Assembly: GCF_026000115.1 (NCBI RefSeq)
Contig: NZ_AP026867.1
Span: 589,501-653,500, forward strand
Reading direction: 5' to 3'
DNA: 64,000 bases
From: Aureispira anguillae
Lineage (GTDB): Bacteria; Bacteroidota; Bacteroidia; Chitinophagales; Saprospiraceae
Positions 53,327-62,219 of this stretch are shown in pieces. Within the stretch, counting starts at the first letter, position 1, and each line of letters begins with the position of its first letter. The notes under the pieces are model-generated. The model was not told the DNA's origin. It saw only the letters and a program-made list of their open reading frames with translations, and searched no databases. Position numbers and translations under genes: made by a program.

Positions 53327-53472
53327 CAGGTTTAAATTTTATGTTCTTCAAAACCAACGGTTTTTACAAAAATGATTTGATTTTGGTGCCTAGTAAAGCT
53401 CTTTTTTAGGCTGATAGCAGCATTATCAAGGCTCAAAAGCATTACAGCTTGAAGATAGAATTTAAACATGCC
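53327..53472. repeat. MITE-like element, family A, copy 2 (inverted)
   Basis: Read on the minus strand it follows copy 1 at 30669-30840 for most of its length, including the aaaaaagagcttt and gaagaacataaa segments and the ends. It is about 146 bp, shorter than copy 1 by an internal deletion near one end. It sits between two divergent genes and ends about 33 bases before the start at 53505. Confidence 0.7.
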
Positions 53473-53504
53473 CTTAATCCAAGAATCGTCCTAAACTAAA
53501 CTAA

Positions 53505-54977
53505 ATGGCTTCCTCCCTCGAATTGTTTGACTTGATTAAATCATTAACCAGTAATGAAAAACGACATTTTAGATTAATAACAGAACTGCAAACAGGCAAA
53601 AAAAACTATGTCCGTTTATTTGAAGAGATGGATGCCTTGGAGGTCTATGATAAGCAGCAGATCATTGCTAATTTGAAAGGAAATAAGTTTCTGAAAAGTC
53701 TGCACGTAACCGAAAATTATCTCTATCAGCGCATTATGGAAAGTTTGAGAACGTTTCATGCCGATCATTCCATCATGGCAAAATTGTACAACCTACTCTT
53801 AGATGCCGAACTGCTAAAAGGAAGGGGCTTTTACAAGTTGTCTATGGAGGTCTTGAATAGAGCTGAGAAGTTGGCAAAAAAGCAGTGCAAAAACTTTCTA
53901 CTGACAGAAATTGCCACTAAAAAAATAGAACTTATTGTAGCAGATAGGGATCGATTATTGTTGGAGCAATTGGACGACTTGTATCAACAAACTCAACAGA
54001 ACCATCAGCAATTAGAAGAAGAAAGCCTTTATATTTATTGGCACCATTGGTTTGTCTTGGTATTTAGGAAATGGCGGCACCCCAAAGATCCTCAAATTAT
54101 ACAAAGAATGGAAGAAGGCTATCAATTGGTTCAAGCTCAAGCTTTTCCTCAGCATGGAACCTTCCAAGCTCAATATTATTATTATACCATACAGAGTATT
54201 TATTGGCAAATAAAAAAGGATTACCTAAAAGGAAATGCTATTCATGCCAAAATATTGGAGGTGTGGGAAGCCAACCCTAGCATTATCAAAGAAAAGTTAT
54301 CGGTTTATATGGCTCGTTTGGCAAACTATATCAACAATAGCCTTACTTGTCAAAAGTATGAATTGGTAGCTGTTTTGATCCAAAAAATGGAAGGACTAAA
54401 AACGACAAGTTTTGATGAAGCAGGGGAGCAATTTCAGAATGTTTATTTTTATAAGCAATTGTATTATTTAAATGCCAAACAGTTGGAGGCTGCTAAGGAT
54501 TTGATTCCCTTAATTGAAAAGGGAGTGAAAAAATATGCAGCCAAAGTTAATCCTGCTCGAAAATTAGCCTTGTATTATAACTCAACAACAACACTTTTTT
54601 TGCTGGAAGAATATGAGGCTGCTGCTGATTGGTTGAACAAAATTTTGGCTGTGTCCAGAACCCATGAACCCAGAAAAGATGTACAGCGATTTGCCCGTAT
54701 TTTGCAATTGGCAATTTATTATAAATTATCTAGTTATGAGGTCTTAGAATATTTGTTTAGAAGCGTTTATCGAAACAAAAAACTAAAAGCCGAAATGCAT
54801 GAATTTGAAAAAATTGTGCTGCATTATTTTAAGCAACTCATAAAGGGAACCGTCAGTGAAAAAGCCGAAAAAACACTTTTTCAAGCATTTAGAGCAGCAT
54901 TAGAAAACCTAAGTCCTATAGAAAAGAATACAACGGGATTTGAAGAATTTTTAATTTGGGTAAATGCAATGTGTTGA
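53505..54977 (+). CDS. Large helical protein, paralogous in style to the one at 1112-2641
   Basis: The protein has 490 residues, with no signal peptide or membrane segment. It begins 'SSLELFDLIKSLTSNEKRHF' and continues with helical repeats ('KGRGFYKLSMEVLNRAEKLA', 'EEYEAAADWLNKILAVSRTH') that look TPR-like. It shares overall length, helical make-up and N-terminal pattern with the 509-residue protein at the left. It may be a scaffold in a lineage-specific family. It converges with rsgA with a gap of only 9 bases and no terminator hairpin. Confidence 0.78.
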   Translation: MASSLELFDLIKSLTSNEKRHFRLITELQTGKKNYVRLFEEMDALEVYDKQQIIANLKGNKFLKSLHVTENYLYQRIMESLRTFHADHSIMAKLYNLLLDAELLKGRGFYKLSMEVLNRAEKLAKKQCKNFLLTEIATKKIELIVADRDRLLLEQLDDLYQQTQQNHQQLEEESLYIYWHHWFVLVFRKWRHPKDPQIIQRMEEGYQLVQAQAFPQHGTFQAQYYYYTIQSIYWQIKKDYLKGNAIHAKILEVWEANPSIIKEKLSVYMARLANYINNSLTCQKYELVAVLIQKMEGLKTTSFDEAGEQFQNVYFYKQLYYLNAKQLEAAKDLIPLIEKGVKKYAAKVNPARKLALYYNSTTTLFLLEEYEAAADWLNKILAVSRTHEPRKDVQRFARILQLAIYYKLSSYEVLEYLFRSVYRNKKLKAEMHEFEKIVLHYFKQLIKGTVSEKAEKTLFQAFRAALENLSPIEKNTTGFEEFLIWVNAMC

Positions 54978-54986
54978 CCCTTTAAA

Positions 54987-55931
54987 CTACCAATCGGTTT
55001 GGCGTTCCCAAGAATTTTGTCCCATAACATCTTCCAAAATAGAAAGATAACTTTGATAGCGAAGAATGCTAATAGCACCAGATTCCACCGCATCTTTAAC
55101 GGCACAATTGGGTTCGTTGACATGCATGCAATTGCCGTATTTGCAATGCTCTGAAGTATCAAAAATCTCTCTAAAATTATGCGCTACATCAACAGGATCC
55201 ATATTGATAAAGCCCATTTCTTTGATGCCAGGAGTATCTATAATTAATCCTCCTGTTTCTAATTCATACATTTGTGCAAAAGTGGTGGTATGCATACCTT
55301 TTCCTGAATAGTCAGATACCTCCTGCGTGTCTAATTCCAAGCCTGCTTGAATGGCATTAACCAAAGAAGATTTACCAACTCCAGAATGCCCAGAAAGCAA
55401 TGTTTTTTTGTTTTGCAATAGGGCTTTTAATTGATCAATACCATCTCCTGTTTGTGCAGATACTAAAATAGTTGGATAGCCAATTTCCCCATACATCTGT
55501 GCCAATCCTTTTTGAATGGCAATATCATCTTCCGTATAAATATCAGATTTATTAACAATGATATAGGTTGGGATATTGTGCGATTCGGTGGTCAACAAAA
55601 AGCGATCGATAAACCCTGGTTTTAGCATAGGGTCTTGAATGGTCACAATAATAAAGGCTTGATCAATATTCGCAGCAATTAAATGCATATAATGCTTTCG
55701 TCGAGTAGATTGCCGCAAGACATAATTTTGTCTAGGAAATAGTTTGGAAATCATACCTGTATCTAAACCTTTCTCCTGATCTACCCACACCTTATCGCCA
55801 ACAGCAATAGGGTTGGTAAGCTTAATCTTTCCTAATCTAAACTTACCTTTTATGCGACAATTCATCAATCGTCCATCTTCCAGTTTGACAATATACCACT
55901 TGCCAGTTGATTTTGTTACTATTCCTTCCAA
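54987..55931 (-). CDS. rsgA: Ribosome small-subunit biogenesis GTPase RsgA
   Basis: The protein has 314 residues. It has an N-terminal OB-fold (about 1-70), a circularly permuted GTPase domain with 'NKSDIYTEDD' (G4) before 'GHSGVGKSSLVNAI' (G1) and 'DTPGIKEMGF' (G3), and a C-terminal zinc motif 'CKYGNCMHVNEPNCAV'. It binds the 30S subunit and checks late maturation. All key residues are intact. Confidence 0.95.
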   Translation of the reverse strand: MEGIVTKSTGKWYIVKLEDGRLMNCRIKGKFRLGKIKLTNPIAVGDKVWVDQEKGLDTGMISKLFPRQNYVLRQSTRRKHYMHLIAANIDQAFIIVTIQDPMLKPGFIDRFLLTTESHNIPTYIIVNKSDIYTEDDIAIQKGLAQMYGEIGYPTILVSAQTGDGIDQLKALLQNKKTLLSGHSGVGKSSLVNAIQAGLELDTQEVSDYSGKGMHTTTFAQMYELETGGLIIDTPGIKEMGFINMDPVDVAHNFREIFDTSEHCKYGNCMHVNEPNCAVKDAVESGAISILRYQSYLSILEDVMGQNSWERQTDW

Positions 55932-56598
55932 TCTAAATCATTTATTAAAAATCACGAATTACCTCTTTAGACAGCCTAACACCAGAAAGACTTATAATCG
56001 TTCCCTTAAATAGCAGGTAAAATAAATTTCTTTCATTTTTACAATGCATTAGTTCGTTTCACGCATGCGCTCGCTCTGCTTGGTTTTGTTGGCTGGAGAC
56101 TGCTTAGTGTTTGATGGCAATGTTACCAAAATGAGAGCAGACAATATTGTGCAGCAACGAACAAAACAAACAAAGGACTTGCTTAAAAATCCCTTACACA
56201 CTACTAAGGTACGCTTATTTGTTAATATTAGCAGTATATCGCCCAGTAGTCCCTTATTTTTTTGACTTTTTTACAGAAAATTGGAGAAGGGAACAAGTTG
56301 TTTTGTTGGTTCATTAGTGCTTTACCCTTATTTTGGTATCAAGGAACCTAAGGAGAATAACCGACTTAAGATAACTTTTTGGTAGAGGCTTGTTTTGGGA
56401 TAATAGATTGAATTAAGAATTCTTTAAATATTTAGCCAACTTCTTTTTCTTTTTTTTAGACAAAAGCACTACATTTAAGAAGTCCTATCTTATACATAAA
56501 TTTATAGCTAGAAATAAATAATCAATTAATTGATAGATTGTTGTAGTTGTAAGTTGATGATTCATAATTAACTAAAGCACCTAATAAATTTTTCTTTC
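55932..56598. other. Intergenic gap between rsgA and the TIR fusion gene
   Basis: No convincing gene. A GC-richer stretch at about 56050-56130 ('cgcatgcgctcgctctgc') contains a 66-codon frame that I consider spurious. The remainder is AT-rich with no clear promoter boxes. Confidence 0.35.
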
Positions 56599-58956
56599 AT
56601 GCAAAAGCAGACTGTTTACGTATTCTTTTCGGAAGCGAACTCAATTGAGGCGAACCAAATTATAACAGATTTAAAGAAGGCAAATGTCAATTGTATTATT
56701 GATTTGCCAACGGTCGAGAAGGTAGAACACATAACTCAAAATAAAGAGGCAACAGGACTTCTTCTTGTAAGTGACAATTATTTAAAATCTATTGATGAAA
56801 CACGACATTTGGATCAATTGTTAGCGGAAGAATACACCGACCAGTTAATTCCTATTTTAACACACGGTCGCCGCCCCAAAAATGGTGCTGTTGACCAAGT
56901 AGAAGTTTATCCTACCCAGATCCAAACGCTTAATAACGTCATGTATTATCGTGATTTTTGGTATGAGGAATGGATTGCTTTGCGCAAAAAATCTAAAAAT
57001 GCGACGAGTGAAGAAAGAGAGGAGTTAGACGAACTAAAAGAGATTGCTAAAAAAATGTCTGTTGGTAGTATTTCTACTTTCATTCGAAAGATCAATAATA
57101 TTCCCACTGTTGATTGGGATGATTTCTGTGCAAATGATTATCAAGTGTTTTTTGATAAAACGGGATTGGACAAAACTGCTTTGAAAGAACAGGAAGAAAA
57201 TGTCGTTGAAAATGAGTTTGTTGATGAAACGCCTCAGGAAGAAATAAGCAAAGAGTTGGAAACACCTACTGTTGAACAAGAGGAAGTGGTTGTAGCAGCT
57301 GCGCCTATCGTAGGAACGGAAGAAAACAAAGAAGAGCAAGAAGAAATACCTGCTATAGAGGAAGAAATTGATGAGGAAATTCTTGAAGAAATTGAAGAAG
57401 AAGTAACCGCTTTTGTAGAGGAAACGAATACTATTGAAGAAGAACTATCTGAAGAAGAAGAACCTTTAGAATTGGAAGAAGCTGTTGTTGCTGAAATGTT
57501 AGAAGAAGTGGTCGAGCAGGAAGAAGAACAAGAGGCAATAGTGGAGCAAGAGGAAGAGGCTCCTTTTAGTTTGGAGGGACTAGAGAATTTAGAGGAAGTA
57601 GATGCAGATGCCATTTTGGAACAATATACCATTGATGAAGTAGAAGATGTTGACATCTTGTTTCATATTGCAGAGAGCCAAGCAGAGGACGGTGAGTTTG
57701 ATGAAGCTAGACATTGTTACGAACGTATTCTAAAAATAGATCCTTATAATGGACGTGCTTTGATTTGGTTGGCTCGTTTGCTGACTCGTCATTATGAGGA
57801 TGAAATCTTAGAAGCGGCGCAGATGTATCGCAAAGCAATTATGGTGAACGATGAAAATGCAGGGTTGTATTATGAATATGCTTTGGTTCAAAAAGATCAT
57901 TTTCAGGCTTATAATAAGGCGAGCGACTCTTTTAGAGAGGCTTTGTTGATTGACTCTTCTTACGAAGATGCTTATTTGGGCTTGGCGCAATGCCAGCGAG
58001 AAATGGGCATGCTTGACCAAGCAAAAGCAAATTATCTGCAAGCCTGTGTTTTGGACGCTCCTAGATTTCAAACCACAGAAAACGACGACTATTTTGGTGT
58101 GATTCGAATGGTAGAAGCAGTCGAAGAAGAGGAAATTGACGCTACGGTCTTAGAGGAGCGTGAATATCCTGCTAGCCCAAATGCCAATACTGTTGTTATG
58201 GTAACAGGAGCAAGCTCAGGTATAGGTCGAGCTATTGCTGGTCAGTTTATTATGGGAGGGTATAAGGTCATTATAACAGGACGTAGAACCGAACGATTGA
58301 ATGATTTTAAAGAGATGATGGAAGAGCATTTGGAAGAAGCGCAAATTCATACCTTATCGTTTGATGTGGGCGATTTGGATGCTGTCAAAGCGGCTGTGGA
58401 TAGCCTTCCTGAAGGTTGGGCAGATATTGACATTTTGATTAATAATGCAGGTCTAGCAAAAGGTTTTGCTCCTGTGCATGAGGGGAATGTAGAGCATTGG
58501 GAAACAATGATTGATACCAATATCAAAGGCTTGTTGTACATGAGTAGAGTCATAACCCCTGAAATGGTAAAACGCCAAAAAGGGCATGTGATTAATTTAG
58601 GTTCTGTAGCTGGCACACAAGTATATGCAGGTGGCGGCGTTTATTGTGCGACCAAAGCGGCTGTTGATTCATTGACTCGTTCTATGCGTTTGGATTTATA
58701 CGAGCACAACATCAAGGTAACTTCTGTTAGCCCAGGGCATGTTGATGCTACAGAATTTGCTACTGTACGTTATGAGGATAGCGACAAAGCAAAAATTTAT
58801 GAAGATTTCAAACCACTATCAGCAAAAGACGTTGCCGATACAGTTTATTATATAGCCACTCGTCCTGAGCATGTTAATATTCAAGATGTTTTGATGTTTG
58901 GAACACAACAAGCCTCTGTTAGAGATGTTAATAGAAGCGGTCGCAAAGAAGACTAA
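56599..58956 (+). CDS. TIR-like - acidic linker - TPR - short-chain dehydrogenase fusion
   Basis: The protein has 785 residues and no signal peptide. Residues 1-170 look like a TIR domain: 'QTVYVFFSEANSIEANQIIT', 'ATGLLLVSDNYLKSIDETRH', 'LAEEYTDQLIPILTHGRRPK'. Residues about 205-345 are a Glu-rich, probably disordered linker. TPR repeats span about 350-490. From about 530 a complete classical SDR follows: cofactor motif TGASSGIGRAIA (536 on), NNAG, and the catalytic Ser669, Tyr682 and Lys686. TIR domains in bacteria often cleave NAD+ and SDRs bind NAD(P), so a nicotinamide-linked role is possible. A terminator lies at 58983. I know of no named protein with this order. Confidence 0.85.
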   Translation: MQKQTVYVFFSEANSIEANQIITDLKKANVNCIIDLPTVEKVEHITQNKEATGLLLVSDNYLKSIDETRHLDQLLAEEYTDQLIPILTHGRRPKNGAVDQVEVYPTQIQTLNNVMYYRDFWYEEWIALRKKSKNATSEEREELDELKEIAKKMSVGSISTFIRKINNIPTVDWDDFCANDYQVFFDKTGLDKTALKEQEENVVENEFVDETPQEEISKELETPTVEQEEVVVAAAPIVGTEENKEEQEEIPAIEEEIDEEILEEIEEEVTAFVEETNTIEEELSEEEEPLELEEAVVAEMLEEVVEQEEEQEAIVEQEEEAPFSLEGLENLEEVDADAILEQYTIDEVEDVDILFHIAESQAEDGEFDEARHCYERILKIDPYNGRALIWLARLLTRHYEDEILEAAQMYRKAIMVNDENAGLYYEYALVQKDHFQAYNKASDSFREALLIDSSYEDAYLGLAQCQREMGMLDQAKANYLQACVLDAPRFQTTENDDYFGVIRMVEAVEEEEIDATVLEEREYPASPNANTVVMVTGASSGIGRAIAGQFIMGGYKVIITGRRTERLNDFKEMMEEHLEEAQIHTLSFDVGDLDAVKAAVDSLPEGWADIDILINNAGLAKGFAPVHEGNVEHWETMIDTNIKGLLYMSRVITPEMVKRQKGHVINLGSVAGTQVYAGGGVYCATKAAVDSLTRSMRLDLYEHNIKVTSVSPGHVDATEFATVRYEDSDKAKIYEDFKPLSAKDVADTVYYIATRPEHVNIQDVLMFGTQQASVRDVNRSGRKED

Positions 58957-58982
58957 TTAATTGCCAATTAGGCATTGGAATA

Positions 58983-59022
58983 AAGGTGTTTAGCTATTTT
59001 TAATGGTTAAACACTTTTTTAT
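58983..59022 (+). terminator. Intrinsic terminator of the TIR-SDR fusion gene
   Basis: A 10-bp stem with one G-T pair (58983-58992 with 59008-59017) running into a T-run. Confidence 0.7.
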
Positions 59023-59113
59023 TTTATACGACATCCTTTATTCAATTCCGTATTAATAACACTTTTTGTACAAAGTATAGGAGTTTGAATTCCTTAGTAT
59101 AAGGGAATAAAGG

Positions 59114-59121
59114 TATATTTG
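59114..59121 (+). promoter_or_regulatory. Possible promoter of the Hint protein gene
   Basis: TATATTTG matches the -7 consensus exactly. TTTG occurs 26 nt upstream and TTAG 16 nt upstream, so the -33 assignment is uncertain. It would give a leader of about 220 nt that includes the GC-richer CCGCAGG segment at about 59220-59265. Confidence 0.4.
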
Positions 59122-59346
59122 TAATCCCAATTTAACACTTTATAATAGCTTGTTGAAAATCTATATTTGATTGATAGATAGTTTTTTTTATTGTTTTGTG
59201 CCCAAAAAGGTACTGATAATGAGAGGCAAGCATTCATGCAACCGCAGGAGCGGTAGTTAGCGAACAAAAATATCTAATATAAAAATAAGGTTCTTTGATA
59301 ATGCCATTCATTAACGATGGTAGCAATTAATTAGAGAACAAAAAAG

Positions 59347-60411
59347 ATGAAACGTATGAATTTTAAATTAATCCTAAGTGCTTTATTGGTGACAAATGTC
59401 TGGATGACTGCAAAAGCTCAGTTACCTGTTGTACAAGCAAAAGGAGGGGAAGGAATTGCTATTGATTGGAATACAATGGCAGAAAAAGGAACGGCAGAAG
59501 ATGGACTTGGTTTTTTTCATAATCCTTGTGCGCAAGGAACAACTCCTATGCATGTATCTTCTACACTCAAGGGACAAGGATCAAAAACGTATAAGCTGCA
59601 AAATTTAGCAGATGATAACCCAATGACGGCTTGGGTAGAAGGGGTCTTGGGCTATGGAATAGGAGAGTGGTTCGAAGTCAAAGCAATTACGGTCAATAGG
59701 ATTTATAATGGCTATCAATCCAGTGCTAAAAATTGGAAAGATAATTCTAGAGTAAAACGATTTAAGGTCTATTTAGATGGTGCTCCAATTTGTTTTTTGG
59801 ATTTAACGGATGAAATGGGAGCACAGCATTTTGAATTGCCTCATCGTCCTAATTGGGAGACAAAAGCGAATTTTAAATTTGAAATCGTGGAAGTGTACAA
59901 AGGAGATAAATGGGACGATGTTTGCATTTCTCATGTTGATCATGTGGCTTGTTGTTTTGCCCCAACTACCCAGATTAGTTTAGCGAACAATTGGAGTCAA
60001 GCGATTAATACAATAAAAGAAGGAACACCCTTGTTGGGGATAGATTTGAATACTGCCACGACCTTTGAGTCTAATGTTCAGCTGACAACCAATCAACGCC
60101 ATTTAACCTTACTAGAAGTCGCAACAGCATCTCATGAGATTGCTATTACCCCAGACCATCCGCTTTATATTGAAGGGCGTGGCTTTATTTCCTTGGGGCA
60201 GTTGATGGTAGATCAAAATTATAAGGATTGGGATGCATTAGAACAGGCTGAACTTAACGTTATGGTTTATGACAAAGCGTTGGGAAAAACAAAATTTGAA
60301 AAAATTAATACCATCAAAAAAATAGAGGGTGATTTTGATACCTATACCATTCTTTCTATTGCTAAAGGAAGCACCTATATTGCCAATGGTTTTGTTAATA
60401 AAGTTTATTGA
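59347..60411 (+). CDS. Secreted protein: NADase-type glycan-binding-like domain plus terminal Hint domain
   Basis: The protein has 354 residues. A signal peptide (about 1-24, ending TAKAQ) is followed by a discoidin-like region matching the NADase-type glycan-binding domain: 'VSSTLKGQGSKTYKLQNLAD', 'TAWVEGVLGYGIGEWF', 'NGYQSSAKNWKDNSRVKRF', 'DKWDDVCISH'. From Cys202/Cys203 a Hint domain follows ('CFAPTTQISLANNW', 'ITPDHPLYIEGRG' with Thr268 and His271), ending 'YIANGFVNKVY' with no C-terminal extein. Hint domains self-cleave at the N-terminal Cys, so the binding domain could be released or attached to a nucleophile. The next gene encodes a secreted nuclease. Confidence 0.8.
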   Translation: MKRMNFKLILSALLVTNVWMTAKAQLPVVQAKGGEGIAIDWNTMAEKGTAEDGLGFFHNPCAQGTTPMHVSSTLKGQGSKTYKLQNLADDNPMTAWVEGVLGYGIGEWFEVKAITVNRIYNGYQSSAKNWKDNSRVKRFKVYLDGAPICFLDLTDEMGAQHFELPHRPNWETKANFKFEIVEVYKGDKWDDVCISHVDHVACCFAPTTQISLANNWSQAINTIKEGTPLLGIDLNTATTFESNVQLTTNQRHLTLLEVATASHEIAITPDHPLYIEGRGFISLGQLMVDQNYKDWDALEQAELNVMVYDKALGKTKFEKINTIKKIEGDFDTYTILSIAKGSTYIANGFVNKVY

Positions 60412-60561
60412 TTTTTGTGTTGTCAATTGATTTAGAATGATAAATGAGCAGGCGTTTATTTGTCATTCTAAATTTTATAATTAAATAAAACGGATATTAC
60501 AGTTGAAAAGAATTTTAATGTTAAATTAATTGATCTAATCATTCATTAAAATTACACTGAA

Positions 60562-61974
60562 ATGAAAATACTAATACTTGTTTTAGCTTTATTGTTGCAA
60601 ATTTCGAGCACAGCACAAATTCCTGCTTATTATAACAATGTGAACCTGAATGCAACAGGGCAAACGTTAAAAAATAACTTAGCAAACAAGGTCGTCCACT
60701 CTCAAACCAATACGATTTCTTATACTCCTGGTGTTTGGAATGCCTTGAAACAAACAGATTTAGATCCAACCAATACTGCTAATGTTATTTTAATTTATGG
60801 ATACAGTAATACCGATGGAAATTCAACCACGGATCGAACCCGCTCAAAATATAGCAATGGAGGAGGTAGCACCGACTGGAATAGAGAACATGTATATCCT
60901 AAATCTTTGGGTACTCCCAATCTAGGAAGTTCTGGACCTGGGGCAGATCCCCATCACATTCGTTCTGCGGATGTAAATAGAAATGCTTCTCGTGGTAGTA
61001 GAAAATTTGCTAGTGGATCAGGAAATTCTAAAATAACAGCGCAAGGCTTTTGGTATCCTGGGGATGAATTTAAGGGCGATGTTGCTAGGATGATTATGTA
61101 CATGTATCTTAGATACGGAAGCCGTTGTTTGCCCAAAAATGTAGGGATTGGAAGTACGGTGTCCAATGATCCCAATATGCTCCAATTATTTTTGCAATGG
61201 AATGTAGATGACCCCGTTTCTACCCTCGAATTACAACGCAATGGAATTATAGAAAACTTGCAAGGAAACAGAAATCCTTTTATTGATAATCCAGCTTTTG
61301 CGACTCAAATTTGGGGTGGACAACAAGCAGAAGATCGTTTTGGGAATGGTGGAGGGACTTCTCCTACAACAATTGATGTGAATCTAAGGCTTACCTTCGA
61401 TAATTATCCAGAAGAAACGAGTTGGGAAATTACCAATAGTTCCAATCAAGTTGTTTATTCGGGCGGCAATTATGGCAATCAGGCAGATGGCTCAACCATC
61501 AACATCGCCAAAACATTAAGCTCTGGTTGTTATTACTTGACGATTAGAGATAGTTATGGAGATGGCATGTGCTGTTCTTATGGAAATGGGTCTTTTTTGT
61601 TTACCAATACTTCTACTGGAAATACGATTACTTCGGGTGGTTCATTTCAGACAGCAGATACCAAGGCGTTTTGCTTAGGTGGTGGAGCAGCAAGAAACAA
61701 TAGCAATACCCTAAGGGAAACAAGGGAGGCAGAGTTGGTTAACGATGAAGGGGCAACACTGGCTATTTATCCAAATCCAGTGCATGAGGTGCTTTATATG
61801 AAGTTGGGAACCCAAGCAGCAACATTCGAGCTGTTGAACCAAGTAGGGCAAATCGTTGATCGTGGGACGGTAATCAATCAAAGGGTGCCTGTAGAAGGTC
61901 TGGCAAAGGGATTGTATTGGATTCGTATCCAAATTGGAGAAGAGAAAATTGTAAAAAAGTTTATTAAAGCCTAA
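60562..61974 (+). CDS. Secreted endonuclease I family protein with T9SS sorting domain
   Basis: The protein has 470 residues. A signal peptide (about 1-19, ending STAQ) is followed by an EndI nuclease domain (about 20-265): 'NREHVYPKSLG' (His110), 'GADPHHIRSADVNRNASRGS' (Asp129, His131, His132). A beta domain ('YLTIRDSYGDGMCCSYGNGS') and a T9SS type A sorting domain ('LAIYPNPVHEVLYMKLG' to the end) complete it. It probably degrades extracellular DNA or RNA for nutrients or defence and is displayed at the cell surface. A terminator follows at 61985. Confidence 0.92.
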   Translation: MKILILVLALLLQISSTAQIPAYYNNVNLNATGQTLKNNLANKVVHSQTNTISYTPGVWNALKQTDLDPTNTANVILIYGYSNTDGNSTTDRTRSKYSNGGGSTDWNREHVYPKSLGTPNLGSSGPGADPHHIRSADVNRNASRGSRKFASGSGNSKITAQGFWYPGDEFKGDVARMIMYMYLRYGSRCLPKNVGIGSTVSNDPNMLQLFLQWNVDDPVSTLELQRNGIIENLQGNRNPFIDNPAFATQIWGGQQAEDRFGNGGGTSPTTIDVNLRLTFDNYPEETSWEITNSSNQVVYSGGNYGNQADGSTINIAKTLSSGCYYLTIRDSYGDGMCCSYGNGSFLFTNTSTGNTITSGGSFQTADTKAFCLGGGAARNNSNTLRETREAELVNDEGATLAIYPNPVHEVLYMKLGTQAATFELLNQVGQIVDRGTVINQRVPVEGLAKGLYWIRIQIGEEKIVKKFIKA

Positions 61975-61984
61975 AGGGTGGTCG

Positions 61985-62027
61985 CAGTCCGCTAATTTTT
62001 TCTAAGAAATTGGCGGACTGTTGCCTT
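61985..62027 (+). terminator. Intrinsic terminator of the nuclease gene
   Basis: A stem of up to 14 bp with one G-T pair (61985-61998 with 62007-62020), an 8-nt loop, then a short T-rich run. The following 190 bases before the next gene show nothing else. Confidence 0.6.
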
Positions 62028-62219
62028 AAAATTGTTTAAAATCAAATTGTTAGTTTAGTTCACGCCTAAGATTAACAAATGTAAAATATAAAACTTTATA
62101 AGTTTTTCATAGTGAGCGAAAAATGGGGTGTGTGAGGGAACTTTTTGAACTCAAAAAGCGTATTGTTAGCACAACATTTAGAAAAAGTATATTCTTTTTT
62201 ATAAAAGCCACTAAAATAC

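Noticed and set aside
56065-56265. 66-codon frame in the gap before the TIR fusion gene
   Set aside because: Located in a GC-richer repeat-like stretch; no features and no plausible promoter.
57234-57656. 140-codon Ser-rich antisense frame
   Set aside because: It is the complement of the Glu-rich linker of the TIR-SDR fusion (GAA/GAG read as TTC/CTC/TCT).
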